NCBI GenBank assembly: GCA_017395085.1
Contig: JAFPWF010000006.1
Span: 39,952 to 103,951 of the forward strand
Source of the DNA: Oscillospiraceae bacterium
Lineage (GTDB): Bacteria > Bacillota > Clostridia > Oscillospirales > Oscillospiraceae
Direction: 5' to 3'
DNA length: 64,000 nucleotides
This document shows, piece after piece, positions 49,151-58,341 of the stretch (its first letter is position 1; every line of letters begins with the position of its first letter). The notes beneath the pieces are model-generated. The model was not told the DNA's origin and did not search any database. It saw nothing but the letters and a program-made list of their open reading frames with translations. The translations under genes were made by a program, and so were the position numbers.

Positions 49151-50683
49151 TTATTCTGCTTTTTTTCCGGTGCCGGCAATGATCCAGAAGACGACCAGTG
49201 CAATCACGGAAACTGCATACCAGATCATCTGGTTGCCGCCGAAGAAGTCGATCATCTGACCGGCCAGAACGAAGGCCATCACAATGGGAACGACAAACTT
49301 CACGCAGAAGCGGAAGAACTTCTTGAAGCCTTCGGAAGGATCACCGTGGGCAACTTCGTCCAGAACCAGATCCGGACCAACTTCCCAGCCGATCATCAGG
49401 GCCATCAGCATGGCGCCGAGCGGCATCGCAATGCCTTCAGACCAGCAGTCGAAGAAGTCGAGGAAGCAGTCGAGGAAGGTCGGGACCGTAGAGATGCCGA
49501 GCAGGCTGGCCGGGCTGAAGTTGGAGCCCAGGCCGTCGGCAGCGACCAGTACAGCACCGATGAGGATGAGCAGGGACACGGTGAAGACGCGGGACTTACG
49601 GGTGTCATTTTCGCCCTTGGCAAGGTCTTTGTCAATCCAGTGAGCCGCGATGGTCTCCATCAGGGAGATGGCGGAGGAAATGGCAGCGATCAGAACCAGG
49701 ACATAGAAGATCACACCGAAGAGAGGTCCAAGCTTGCCCATGTTGGTGAACACGTCCTGCAGAGTGACAAACAGGAGGTTCGGGCCGCCGAGCTTGATCT
49801 GGCCGACCGGAGTACCCTGGGCAATGCCGTTTGCAACGGCTGCAGGGATAACGGCAATACCGGCCATCAGAGCGATGAGAGTATCGGAGAAGACGATGAT
49901 GACGGAGTTCTTGACCAGGTTCTCTTCCTTGCTCAGGTAGGAGCCGTAGGTCAGGATGGCGCCCATGGCCAGGGACAGGGAGAAGAACATCTGGCCGCCG
50001 GCGGTACCGAGAACGGAAACCAGGTTCGGCTGGGCCTCAATGAAGCCTGCCTTGACCGCATAGCCAGGAACAAACATGAACTTCAGGCCTTCTGCCGCAT
50101 GGGGCAGGGTCAGGGAGCGGACGATGATGATGAGCAGCATCACAAACAGCGCCGGCATACCGACCTTATTGAACTTTTCAATACCGCCGGAAACGCCGCC
50201 CTGCACGATGACCATGCAGATGATGATGAACAGAATCGTGAAGACCACGCAGCCGAGCGGGGTGGTCAGCATGGCGCCGAAGATGTCACCGCCGGTCATG
50301 TTGACGGCTTCATTACCAAAGCTCAGCTTTGTCATGTTCAGGGCAATGTACTGCAGGCAGTAGCCGCCGAGAACGGTGTAGAAGGTCATGATCAGGTACG
50401 GTGCGATGGTGGCAAGCCAGCCGATCCAGCTGAACTTCTTGGATACCTTCTGATAGGCATCAATCGGGCTGAGCTTGGTTTTGCGGCCGACCGCCAACTC
50501 GGAGACCATGATGATCATACCGACGAAAATGGCCAGCAGCAGGTAAACAATCAGGAATACGAAGCCGCCGCATTTACCCATCTTGTACGGGAAGCCCCAG
50601 ATGTTACCGAGACCGACGGCGGAACCGATGGCAGCAAGCAGGAAGCCTAAGTTGCTGCCCCAGGAACTGCGATTGTTCTCCAT
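49151..50683 (-). CDS. Sodium-dependent transporter of the NSS family
   Basis: Integral membrane symporter, 510 residues with 11-12 hydrophobic helices, of the neurotransmitter:sodium symporter family (LeuT/MhsT). TM1 shows the unwound Na+-site motif AIGSAVGLGNIWGFPY (about 17-32). Such bacterial proteins import amino acids such as Trp, Leu or Ala with Na+; the exact substrate cannot be told here. The ATG at 50683 follows GAGGAGAT; the frame is open further upstream but that part is not family-like. Divergent from the LysR gene at 50950, which may regulate it. Confidence 0.92.
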   Translation of the reverse strand: MENNRSSWGSNLGFLLAAIGSAVGLGNIWGFPYKMGKCGGFVFLIVYLLLAIFVGMIIMVSELAVGRKTKLSPIDAYQKVSKKFSWIGWLATIAPYLIMTFYTVLGGYCLQYIALNMTKLSFGNEAVNMTGGDIFGAMLTTPLGCVVFTILFIIICMVIVQGGVSGGIEKFNKVGMPALFVMLLIIIVRSLTLPHAAEGLKFMFVPGYAVKAGFIEAQPNLVSVLGTAGGQMFFSLSLAMGAILTYGSYLSKEENLVKNSVIIVFSDTLIALMAGIAVIPAAVANGIAQGTPVGQIKLGGPNLLFVTLQDVFTNMGKLGPLFGVIFYVLVLIAAISSAISLMETIAAHWIDKDLAKGENDTRKSRVFTVSLLILIGAVLVAADGLGSNFSPASLLGISTVPTFLDCFLDFFDCWSEGIAMPLGAMLMALMIGWEVGPDLVLDEVAHGDPSEGFKKFFRFCVKFVVPIVMAFVLAGQMIDFFGGNQMIWYAVSVIALVVFWIIAGTGKKAE

Positions 50684-50949
50684 AAACAATATCTCCTCTT
50701 TCCCACCGGATAAAATAAAATTGAAAAGCCAGCACACTGCCGAAGCCCCGGAGGCCACCATGTCGATGCGTCACTAACATGATGAGGCCGGATTCTCTTC
50801 CAACGAATATGGAGCTGAACTTTTCTCCCGGTGTATTTGTGAACAAATTATAACATTTCTATTGCTTTTTTACTAACACTATATTATTATACATGTAATA
50901 ACAAATTCTCATGGATAGACTCTGTCATAAGAAAGGCAAATAAATACCA

Positions 50950-51846
50950 ATGGACAGCAAAAAAATATCCGCCCTTCTGCTGGCGGTGGAAAAAGGCAGC
51001 CTGACCTCGGCCGCCGCCGAACTGGGGTATACTCAGTCCGGCCTGACACACATGATGAATGCACTGGAAGAGGAACTCGGCCTGAACCTGCTGGTACGCA
51101 GCAAAAACGGTGTGCGTCTCTCCCCCTCCGGCCTGGCCCTGAAGCCGAAGATGCAGGCCCTGCTGGCTTCCGCCCAGGCTTTGGAGGATGAAGCCGCCCA
51201 ACTGCGCCAGAGAAGCAGTTCCACGCTGCGGCTCGGAGCTTATTCAAGCGTAGCCAGCCGCTGGCTTCCGGCGATCGTGGCGTTTTTTCGCAACGCCGAT
51301 CCGAACACCGATGTCACCATCGACGTCGGCGGTGTTCCCGACATTTATGAAAAGCTGAAAAACGACCAGCTGGACTGCGCGATTGTGAGCTACCAGGAAT
51401 CGCTCTGCCAGGGTCTGAACTATACACATCTGGCTGACGATCCCCTGATTGCCGTCGTGCCGGAAACCGATGAACACGCGGAGTTCTTTCCGATCGCCGA
51501 CTTCGGATCTCAGGATTTCCTGATGCCGTCGGACGGCTTCGACATGGATGTCACGCCCCTCTTCAACCGTTACCTCGGGCGCGAGCATCCGCGCATCCGT
51601 TATACCAATCTGTCAGACAGCGCCATCGCCTCAATGGTCGAGCACAATCTGGGCGTGAGCCTGCTCTCGGAGCTCATCATGCAGGATATTCACGCCGCGG
51701 TGAGAACCCTGCCGCTTGACCCGCCGGTCTACCGCAAACTTGGCATTGCGGCAAATGAACGCCAGCAGAACGATAAAAACATCCGCCGCTTCATCCGCTG
51801 CGCGCAGACGGTCATCGGGCAGATGTACGAGCAAAAATCTCCTTGA
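50950..51846 (+). CDS. LysR-family transcriptional regulator
   Basis: Regulator of 298 residues: winged helix-turn-helix (residues 1-60, GSLTSAAAELGYTQSGLTHMMNALEEELG), linker helix, and a type 2 periplasmic-like effector domain (about 90-290, RLGAYSSVASRWLPAIVAFF opening). Divergent from the Na+ symporter gene; the 266-bp gap between them holds an AT-rich palindrome TACATGTA at 50890-50897 that could be part of a LysR box. The tRNA-Ser promoter begins inside its stop codon. Confidence 0.9.
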   Translation: MDSKKISALLLAVEKGSLTSAAAELGYTQSGLTHMMNALEEELGLNLLVRSKNGVRLSPSGLALKPKMQALLASAQALEDEAAQLRQRSSSTLRLGAYSSVASRWLPAIVAFFRNADPNTDVTIDVGGVPDIYEKLKNDQLDCAIVSYQESLCQGLNYTHLADDPLIAVVPETDEHAEFFPIADFGSQDFLMPSDGFDMDVTPLFNRYLGREHPRIRYTNLSDSAIASMVEHNLGVSLLSELIMQDIHAAVRTLPLDPPVYRKLGIAANERQQNDKNIRRFIRCAQTVIGQMYEQKSP

Positions 51847-51871
51847 CTTTCCCCTGCTTCTGCATTATAAT
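51843..51871 (+). promoter_or_regulatory. Sigma-A promoter of the tRNA-Ser gene
   Basis: TTGACT (51843-51848), 17-bp spacer, TATAAT (51866-51871). The -35 box overlaps the stop codon of the LysR gene. Confidence 0.8.
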
Positions 51872-51926
51872 GCAAAAGCTTTGTGACCAAAGCACAGTTG
51901 AATACATTATGTCTTTCGACAGGTAC

Positions 51927-52018
51927 GGAGAAGTCGCGTAGTTGGTCGAGCGCGCACGATTGGAAATCGTGTATACCCCATAAGGGTATCGAGGGTTCGA
52001 ATCCCTCCTTCTCCGCCA
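51927..52018 (+). tRNA. tRNA-Ser (anticodon GGA), CCA encoded
   Basis: A 92-base class II tRNA. Acceptor stem GGAGAAG/CTTCTCC with discriminator G and encoded CCA. The anticodon arm is CACGA-TTGGAAA-TCGTG, so the anticodon is GGA (reads UCC and UCU). The long variable arm TACCCC-ATAA-GGGTA is typical for serine. The T arm is GAGGG-TTCGAAT-CCCTC. Confidence 0.97.
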
Positions 52019-52020
52019 GC

Positions 52021-52059
52021 AGAATCCCCTGAAATGCATCATTTCAGGGGATTCTTTTT
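52021..52059 (+). terminator. Intrinsic terminator after tRNA-Ser
   Basis: Perfect 15-bp stem (52021-52035 with 52041-52055), loop GCATC, followed by four T. It begins two bases after the encoded CCA. Confidence 0.92.
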
Positions 52060-52227
52060 CGCACATGAACTACTTTTATCCCTTACCAGCTGTATCGCGG
52101 CCGCTTATCCGTACCGCACAGCTACTTGTTTTTTAACCGTTCTTTTGGTAGCATTCTCACTGCAGGGACACGACCTTGCTTTATTCGGCAAAATCAGGCT
52201 TCACCGGAGTCCGAAGAGGAGGAACAC

Positions 52228-53367
52228 ATGACACAAAACAACAATCAAACCGAAGTGTTAAGGGAAGGCATCGACATTCAGCAGTACCTCACCGAGGGCG
52301 TGGAGGCAATCGTGAAGGATGTTCTGCGTGCGACGCTGCGTGACCCGAAGGAGAGCCTTTTCATGGCGCGCTTTGCCGCCGCCTCCCGAAGAGCATCGGA
52401 ACGCCGGACCGAGAATGCAAAAGCGGGGCTCCATGTCCCGTCGTACCTGATTGCCAGCATCACCTCCAGCTGCAACCTGCACTGTGCGGGCTGTTACTCC
52501 CGGGCAAACCACGCGACCGAAGACTGTGCGCCGCAGCGCCAGCTCACGACGGAGCAATGGGAAAGCATCTTCCGGGAGGCCGAGGAGCTCGGAATCAGTT
52601 TTATTCTCCTCGCCGGAGGCGAGCCTCTTCTCCGGTATGACGTGGTTGAAGCCGCCGGAAAGCAGCCGGGTATTCTTTTTCCGATTTTTACCAACGGAAC
52701 CTTTTTGAACAAGCGTTACTTTCAGCTCCTGGACCGCTGCAGGAACCTGATCCCTGTCATCAGCATTGAGGGCGACCAGACTCTTACGGATGCCCGCCGC
52801 GGCGAAGGCATCTACGATAAAATCATGGGTAACCTGGAGCAGCTGCAGAAGCAGGGGCTCCTGTTCGGATGCTCGATCACTGTGACCACGGAGAACCTGG
52901 ACGAGGTGCTCTCTGATGGTTTCGTCCATTCTCTGGCTGAGCGCGGCTGCAAGGCTGTCTTCTATATAGAATTCGTGCCCGTGACGGACGAGGCAAAATA
53001 CCTGGCCCCGGGTGATGCGGAAAGAGAGTCCATCCGTACCGGGATCGACCGGCTGCGTGCGGAACACCCGGAAATGGTTTTTGTTTCCTTCCCGGGCGAT
53101 GAAAAGAGTTCCGGCGGCTGCCTGGCCGCAGGCAGAGGGTTCTTCCACATCAACTCCCACGGCGGAGCCGAACCCTGCCCATTCTCTCCCTATTCCGACA
53201 TCAATGTGGCCGAGACCTCTCTGAGAGACGCTGTTAATTCAGGTCTGTTCCGTGCCCTGCGCGACAACGGGCATCTGCTGGAAGACCACGTCGGCGGCTG
53301 CGTGCTCTATGAAAAGAAAGCCCTTGTGGAAGAACTGCTGCAGACCGGCAAAGATACGCAGGCATAA
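52228..53367 (+). CDS. Radical SAM protein of unknown substrate
   Basis: Cytoplasmic radical SAM enzyme, 379 residues. The [4Fe-4S]-SAM motif is CNLHCAGC (Cys82, 86, 89). The next strand has LLAGGEPLLR, the GGE motif that binds the SAM amino group. The C-terminal part has several further Cys (GGCLAAGRG, EPCPFSP, GGCVLYE), which may hold an auxiliary cluster of the twitch/SPASM kind. The N-terminal 70 residues are helical and charged. GAGGAGGAAC precedes the ATG; a longer frame upstream has no such site. It resembles MoaA/PqqE-like proteins, but no peptide substrate gene is visible. Confidence 0.85.
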   Translation: MTQNNNQTEVLREGIDIQQYLTEGVEAIVKDVLRATLRDPKESLFMARFAAASRRASERRTENAKAGLHVPSYLIASITSSCNLHCAGCYSRANHATEDCAPQRQLTTEQWESIFREAEELGISFILLAGGEPLLRYDVVEAAGKQPGILFPIFTNGTFLNKRYFQLLDRCRNLIPVISIEGDQTLTDARRGEGIYDKIMGNLEQLQKQGLLFGCSITVTTENLDEVLSDGFVHSLAERGCKAVFYIEFVPVTDEAKYLAPGDAERESIRTGIDRLRAEHPEMVFVSFPGDEKSSGGCLAAGRGFFHINSHGGAEPCPFSPYSDINVAETSLRDAVNSGLFRALRDNGHLLEDHVGGCVLYEKKALVEELLQTGKDTQA

Positions 53368-53475
53368 AACTGAGGATCTCCTCTGCGCGTTTGGGAGCCG
53401 CGTCCGCCTTTACAAAAGATTGCCGATCTGCTATCATTGCATTACAGAAAGCCTGTATAAAAAGGAGAACTTAAT

Positions 53476-53988
53476 ATGGAATTTAAAACTGTTGTACAGA
53501 ACCGCTTTTCCTGCAAGAAGTATTCTTCCCGCCAGGTAGAAAGTGAGAAGCTGGCTGCCATTCTGGAGGCCGGACGCCTGGCGCCGACGGCAAAGAACCT
53601 GCAGGAGCAGCACATCTATGTCGTCCAGAATCCGGACGTTCTGGCAAGGATCGACACCGTCACCCCCTGCCGCTACGGCGCGCCGACCGTCCTGGTGGTT
53701 GCCTATGACAGAAACAACGTGTTCACCTATCCCGGCGGAAAGCGTGACTCCGGCACGGAGGACGCGACCATCGTCGCCACCCACATGATCCTTGCCGCAG
53801 CAGATGAAGGCGTGGACAGCTGCTGGATCAACTATCTCGACCCGGACAAGCTGGCGGAAGCGCTCGGCCTTCCGGAGAATGAAGAAGTACTGATGGTGAT
53901 GGACCTCGGTTACGGCGCGGACGGCGCCGGCCCGCTGCCGAAGCATTTTGACAGAAAGCCTCTGTGCGAAACGGTCAGCTATCTGTAA
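53476..53988 (+). CDS. Nitroreductase family FMN protein
   Basis: FMN-binding oxidoreductase of 170 residues. The N-terminal RFSCKKYSSRQVESEKLAAILEAGRLAPTAKNLQ motif (residues 12-45) holds the Arg and Ser/Lys contacts to FMN phosphate, and the C-terminal LPENEEVLMVMDLGY is the usual dimer-forming part. This short form is common in Clostridia; the true electron acceptor is unknown, the name reflects the family only. AAAGGAG precedes the ATG. A terminator follows. Confidence 0.9.
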   Translation: MEFKTVVQNRFSCKKYSSRQVESEKLAAILEAGRLAPTAKNLQEQHIYVVQNPDVLARIDTVTPCRYGAPTVLVVAYDRNNVFTYPGGKRDSGTEDATIVATHMILAAADEGVDSCWINYLDPDKLAEALGLPENEEVLMVMDLGYGADGAGPLPKHFDRKPLCETVSYL

Positions 53989-54053
53989 GGCCGGCTCCGC
54001 GCGGGCGCGGCAGGGCCTGTCGCCCGCCCGTGCCGCATCACAAAAACACATCG

Positions 54054-54097
54054 AAAAGCAGGAAAGCAGACGCAGTCTCGTCTGCTTTCCTGCTTTT
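54054..54097. terminator. Bidirectional terminator between convergent genes
   Basis: Perfect 19-bp stem from AAAAGCAGGAAAGCAGACG to its complement, 6-base loop, A and T runs at the two ends. It serves the nitroreductase gene (plus) and the metallo-beta-lactamase-fold gene (minus). Confidence 0.9.
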
Positions 54098-54113
54098 TCA
54101 TTCCTTTAAACCG

Positions 54114-54995
54114 TTACTGCTTTCTTCTCCAGAGCATGCGGTTTTCTTCAAAGCTCACATCCAGTCTGCCCGTATCCTTCAGCCAGGCGAGGTACGAGCG
54201 CACCGTACTCCCCACCAGAACATACTGCTCGAAGTTCATAGTCAGCGCGTACACGTCGAATAGCTGCCGGAGGAGTTCCTCAAAGCAGCAGGGTGTTTCG
54301 CACAGGGCGAGGATCCTGCCCGCGATCTCATTCACCTGGTCGATATTGACCTGCGCCAGTTCCGCGATGCTGTCCGTCACCGCCGCGTGCGCGGGGATAA
54401 AGAGCTTCGCCTCCATAGACTTCACCATCTCAAGCGTCTGCAGATAGGCGGCGACGTCGTAGATGAACCCGATGCGATACTTCTCCAGCGTTTCCCGGCT
54501 GGAGAGGCAGTCCGCAAGATAGACCACGTCATCCGTGGTGCGGAAGCCGACCATGTCGAAAAAGTGACCAGGCAGCGGTATGGCCTCAAAACCTGCGGGC
54601 AGGGCTTCCCTCGTCAGGTACTCGGCGTCGCTCCCCTGCGCCATCAGAAATTTGTGCCGCAGGTCTTTGGGAGGATAGCCGCCGTAGAGAAAGGACGGCT
54701 CGAGAACGGGATTCCTGGTAAACTCGCAGTCGATCCCGGGCACGTAGATTTTGCAGCCTGTCTGCGCCTGCAGGTATTTGTTGCCGCCGATGTGGTCGGC
54801 GTTGGCGTGGGTGTTGTAGATTGCTTTCAGCTTCCATTTGTTGGCATCAAGAATCTGCCGCACCTTGCGTCCGGCGTCCTTGTCGTTGCCGCTGTCGATC
54901 AGGACCACGTCCTGATCATTTAGCTTTACCAGCCCGATTTTGGCGGGGCTTTGAATGTAAAAGCAGTTTTCGCTGACCTGAACAAGTTCGAACAC
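54114..54995 (-). CDS. Metallo-beta-lactamase-fold hydrolase
   Basis: MBL-fold protein of 293 residues. Metal ligands are H63-A-N-A-D67-H68 in NTHANADHIGG, where the second His of the usual HxHxDH is Asn. Later ligands are probably His in LPGHFFDMVG, Asp in VYLADCL and His in FIPAHAAV. This variant suggests one altered zinc site; similar HxNxDH proteins exist. The C-terminal 90 residues are helical. The substrate is unknown. The next gene upstream is the stand-alone ATP-cone gene, 15 bases away, and the two are likely co-transcribed. Confidence 0.85.
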   Translation of the reverse strand: MFELVQVSENCFYIQSPAKIGLVKLNDQDVVLIDSGNDKDAGRKVRQILDANKWKLKAIYNTHANADHIGGNKYLQAQTGCKIYVPGIDCEFTRNPVLEPSFLYGGYPPKDLRHKFLMAQGSDAEYLTREALPAGFEAIPLPGHFFDMVGFRTTDDVVYLADCLSSRETLEKYRIGFIYDVAAYLQTLEMVKSMEAKLFIPAHAAVTDSIAELAQVNIDQVNEIAGRILALCETPCCFEELLRQLFDVYALTMNFEQYVLVGSTVRSYLAWLKDTGRLDVSFEENRMLWRRKQ

Positions 54996-55010
54996 GGGGC
55001 ATCCTTCCCT

Positions 55011-55274
55011 TTACTTTTTGAAGTGCACGTAGTTCTCAGCGGTTTTGGGGTAGCCCTCCTCGCAGAGCGTGTCGTAGACGCAATCCTGAATCTCCTTGGT
55101 GGTGATGAGGTCTTTCTCACTGGTCAGGCGAAGGAATACCTGGTCGGCAATCCGCTGCGCCGTCTTGATGGTGAGAACCTCTCCGGAGGTACGGCCGTTT
55201 GCCCAAACAATACTGTTCGCGATCTTCTCATCGTCATAGAGCACGACGTTTCCGTTCCGTTTTGTGACTTTCAT
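55011..55274 (-). CDS. Stand-alone ATP-cone domain protein
   Basis: An 87-residue protein made of one ATP-cone, the nucleotide-sensing domain normally at the N-terminus of ribonucleotide reductases and in NrdR. It opens VTKRNGNVVLYDDEKIANSIVWAN, the usual K-R-x-G pattern, and has the ITTKEIQDCVYDTLCEEGY helix. As a separate protein it may act as an ATP/dATP sensor for another protein. No reductase gene is in the window. GGAGGTT precedes the ATG. Confidence 0.88.
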   Translation of the reverse strand: MKVTKRNGNVVLYDDEKIANSIVWANGRTSGEVLTIKTAQRIADQVFLRLTSEKDLITTKEIQDCVYDTLCEEGYPKTAENYVHFKK

Positions 55275-55306
55275 GTTGAACCTCCTATAGAATTATTATT
55301 GAATAC

Positions 55307-57412
55307 TCAAAGCGTCTGTTTTCCGTCCTCTGCTGGAGGCAAGGAAGCTTCCGCCAAAAACCGCCGGATGGCCGCGATATGCTCCGACTCCATCCCGGCA
55401 CGCTCCTGCGCGTCCAGGTCCAGAAGGACGTTCTGAATCTGCCCCTCGCCCAGCGAGGCGACCCAGCTGAGCAGTGCGTCGCAGTTGTCATAGAGGCCAC
55501 TGTAGAGGCAGGCATAGGCCAGGTTGATGTTCACCAGCACGTGGTTGGGCTGCAGTTCATAGCCGCTAAGCCCGGCCTTGAGTGCCGCCTGCGGGTCGCG
55601 ATTGTGGACAAGCTCATAATAGGAAAGCCACGCGTAATACTGCGCGGTATCCATACTCCCCAGCACCCGGCAGACGCCGCCGTAGGCCTGCAGGCCTTCC
55701 TCAAAGGCCTCGCGGGAATGGCTGTAGTCCCCGGCCTTGAAGGCGTTCTCCCCGATGTTCAGCATGGCGTTGGCATACACCGCCGTGTCCGAGGGTGAGC
55801 CGGTCCGCCCGCTGATCGTACGGTAGAGTTCCGCCGCCCTGGTGTAATAGATGTCCGCAGTTTTGTAGTCCTCCTGCATGTTCAGGAGAAGCCCGCGGTT
55901 GTTGTACAGATAGGCTAGGTTCCTGAGCGAATCCGTGTTCTCCGTATCTTGCGCCTGGTGCATTGCCGTCGCTATGCCCCGGGCATATAGACTGTCCGCC
56001 TCCTGAAAGCGGCCTTCATCCGTCAGGCATAGTGCCAGTGCTGAGACCGCCTGTACATAATCACGCGGATCCGTCAGTGACTGTGCGTTCTCCATAATCT
56101 CTGAATAGAGGTCGCAGGCTCGCTCCAGATACACCTCGGCGTCGGAATACGCACCGACCCGGTGCAGGATCAGACCATAATTGTAATTCACCTTTGCGGT
56201 CGAATTCACCGAAGCCCAGGTGTCCCCCGCGCTTTCCAAGAGCTTCAGGCTCTTTTCATAAAGGGTCGCCGCGCCTTCCAGATCCCCGATGTCCGCCCTG
56301 TTCGACCCGGCGTTGAAGGTGAAGGTCGCGAGATCCACCAGGTTGGGATTCTTCGCATCGGCATACAGAGAAATGGCTTCATCAAAAGCTTCTGCCGCCT
56401 CAGGAAAGCGTCCTGCAGAATTCAGAAGTCTGCCACGATTGTTGTAAGAGGAGGCCAGGGCTTCCAGTCCCCCATCTGCGCCGACATCGGTGAGGGTGCG
56501 GTAAATCCCAATGGCGGTCTCTTCAGTGCTCAGGGCTTCGTCATAACTGCCCAGCACGCCCTGTGCAGTAGCCAGCTTCTCATAGTTGGCCGCCGCCTCA
56601 AATTCTGCGGCCTCCCTGTTCCCGGACAGCCGCAGGATGGCATTGATCTCCTCGGTGTTTTCATGCAGGATACCTGAAAGATGACTGTAGGCGCCGGGAA
56701 CGTTGACCAGGCGGCTCGGCAGGGTATAGGTCAGCTCGTCGAGGATACTCAGGGAAGCCTGCTCGCGCCGGGCAGCGGTATCCCGGAAGTTCTGCGCCTG
56801 ATGCATGAGTCCCAGTGAAACGCCCGCAATGAACAGAAAAACCGCGGCGGTGCCTGCCGCCCAGATGATCAGCCGGCGGTTGCGGCGCAGCAGATGCTCC
56901 CGCTGGAGTTCTTCCGGATCACAGCCGGCAATGTCGGCAACTACCTTCAGCAGCGCATTCTCAGCCTTTGTCGTCATCTTCTTAACGGAGTTCCCTTCGG
57001 TGCGGACATCCATGATCCGGTCCATCACATCAGGCACCAGCTTCAGCGTCGGCGGGAAGGAGCGCTCCGGGTCGCCGGAGATCAGGAGCGGGTAGATGTG
57101 GTCTGCACGGCCGAGCTCGATAAACACGCCCACCTCTCGGTCAATCCACCGGGACTCCGGGGTATCCTCCGAACAGACTACCACCAGGCAGTTGGTGGAG
57201 CGCAGTGCGTTGTCGATGGACTCGGTCAGAATCCGGCTGACCGGCAGTTCTTCGGTATCGCGGAAAGCACGACGGATTTCCGGATAGCCCTGCTCACGAA
57301 TGGCTTTGGGGAGACGATAACTCTCCAGCAGATTGAATGCCTTCTGCGTGAGCTCGCTGTCCAGCGGGCGATGCCGGTAGCTGAAGAAAGCATCATAAGT
57401 AAACTCCTGCAT
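55307..57412 (-). CDS. TIR-domain membrane protein with TPR repeats
   Basis: A 701-residue protein in three parts. Residues 1-160 are TIR-like: YDAFFSYRHRPLDSELTQKAF at the start, FRDTEELPVSRILTESIDNALRSTNCLVVVCSEDTPESRWIDREVG in the core, with a possible catalytic Glu in REVGVFIELG. One transmembrane helix lies at about 183-203. The rest, about 470 residues, is a run of TPR-like helix pairs (YNNRGRLL, YNYGLILHRVG, YLYNNRGLLLNMQ, INLAYACLYSG). This layout is seen in clostridial TIR-TPR proteins of unknown role, possibly signalling or defence. It is two bases from the second TIR-like gene. Confidence 0.82.
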   Translation of the reverse strand: MQEFTYDAFFSYRHRPLDSELTQKAFNLLESYRLPKAIREQGYPEIRRAFRDTEELPVSRILTESIDNALRSTNCLVVVCSEDTPESRWIDREVGVFIELGRADHIYPLLISGDPERSFPPTLKLVPDVMDRIMDVRTEGNSVKKMTTKAENALLKVVADIAGCDPEELQREHLLRRNRRLIIWAAGTAAVFLFIAGVSLGLMHQAQNFRDTAARREQASLSILDELTYTLPSRLVNVPGAYSHLSGILHENTEEINAILRLSGNREAAEFEAAANYEKLATAQGVLGSYDEALSTEETAIGIYRTLTDVGADGGLEALASSYNNRGRLLNSAGRFPEAAEAFDEAISLYADAKNPNLVDLATFTFNAGSNRADIGDLEGAATLYEKSLKLLESAGDTWASVNSTAKVNYNYGLILHRVGAYSDAEVYLERACDLYSEIMENAQSLTDPRDYVQAVSALALCLTDEGRFQEADSLYARGIATAMHQAQDTENTDSLRNLAYLYNNRGLLLNMQEDYKTADIYYTRAAELYRTISGRTGSPSDTAVYANAMLNIGENAFKAGDYSHSREAFEEGLQAYGGVCRVLGSMDTAQYYAWLSYYELVHNRDPQAALKAGLSGYELQPNHVLVNINLAYACLYSGLYDNCDALLSWVASLGEGQIQNVLLDLDAQERAGMESEHIAAIRRFLAEASLPPAEDGKQTL

Positions 57413-57414
57413 GG

Positions 57415-58263
57415 TCAGCCCCCGTTCTCCGCTTCCGCAGGGGCAAGGAGCTCGCCGAGTTCCAACTGTTCCAGCTTGACCCGTGCGTTCTCTGTGGCCT
57501 CATTTACAAAGGCCAGCGCAAGGTCGTCACCGGCAAATTCCGCCGGCAGCTCTTCCATGGTACGCCGGGCGATTTCCACACTGAGGCGGGTCTGTTTCTC
57601 GGCGATGATGCCCTCGTTCCGGGCAATGAGGCCAAGGCGAAGAAAGATCCCCGCTGCCGCAAGGCTGACTGCTACCACTATGGCAACCGCTGCCGTCAAG
57701 GCCCGCTTTCTGCGCTGCCGCTGCCGCTGCTGCAGGTCGTCCGGACGTAAGCCGAGCATCAGGGCTACGATACGCACCGTCTCATAACGGAGCATCTGCT
57801 TCCGGCGGGAAGGGTCTGCCGCGCGGAGGTCAGCCGCCACCGGTTCGATAATATCAACCCGCTCGGTCACCGTCATATCAGGGAGAATCTGCTTCACCAC
57901 CCGCTGCTGGTAAAAACTCGCCGGGAAGATGTGGATCGGTTCCCCTTCGATCATAACGGGAATGATGCCTTCCCCATTATGAGCCTCACGGAAACAGGTA
58001 AGTTTGGACATAACATCGGGATTCTCACGGGTTCCGGGAGAACACAGCAGCGCCAGGAACCGGCTGTTTTCCAACCGGTCCCTGGCGTTTTCGTCAAATG
58101 CCGCTTCCTGATCGTCCACCAGGACGCGCCGGTAACTCAGTCCGGATTCCGGAAGGCTGAGCCGGGACGGAAGCTTATAGCTGCGGATGCTGTCGGCAAG
58201 GAGCTCGGCAACTGCCGCATCGTTTTTCAGGGAAAGGATACAGATGTCATAACCGTCTGTCAT
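57415..58263 (-). CDS. TIR-like membrane protein, partner of the TIR-TPR protein
   Basis: A 282-residue protein. Residues 1-150 look like a divergent TIR fold (YDICILSLKNDAAVAELLADSIRSYKLPSRLSLP; RLENSRFLALLCSPGTRENPDVMSKL), with the same general order as its neighbour. The usual catalytic Glu position is not clear. A basic stretch (QQRQRQRRKR) leads to one transmembrane helix (about 188-208) and a short outer helical tail. The ATG follows GGAGGCGG. It stops two bases before the TIR-TPR gene, so the two products are probably made together and may form a complex. Confidence 0.68.
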   Translation of the reverse strand: MTDGYDICILSLKNDAAVAELLADSIRSYKLPSRLSLPESGLSYRRVLVDDQEAAFDENARDRLENSRFLALLCSPGTRENPDVMSKLTCFREAHNGEGIIPVMIEGEPIHIFPASFYQQRVVKQILPDMTVTERVDIIEPVAADLRAADPSRRKQMLRYETVRIVALMLGLRPDDLQQRQRQRRKRALTAAVAIVVAVSLAAAGIFLRLGLIARNEGIIAEKQTRLSVEIARRTMEELPAEFAGDDLALAFVNEATENARVKLEQLELGELLAPAEAENGG

Positions 58264-58341
58264 TTTCCGCCTCCTTTTCCCGGGGAGAAGGGGCTGTAAA
58301 CACGCCCCGCGATGCCTGTTTTGCTTCTATAGAAGAGTTGC

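Noticed and set aside
49346-50650. Plus-strand open frame of 434 codons antisense to the NSS symporter
   Set aside because: A shadow frame of a clearly conserved symporter; no ribosome site and no recognisable domain.
51927-52018. tRNA-Ser as an integration site
   Set aside because: No integrase, direct repeat of the tRNA 3' end, or mobile genes follow it.
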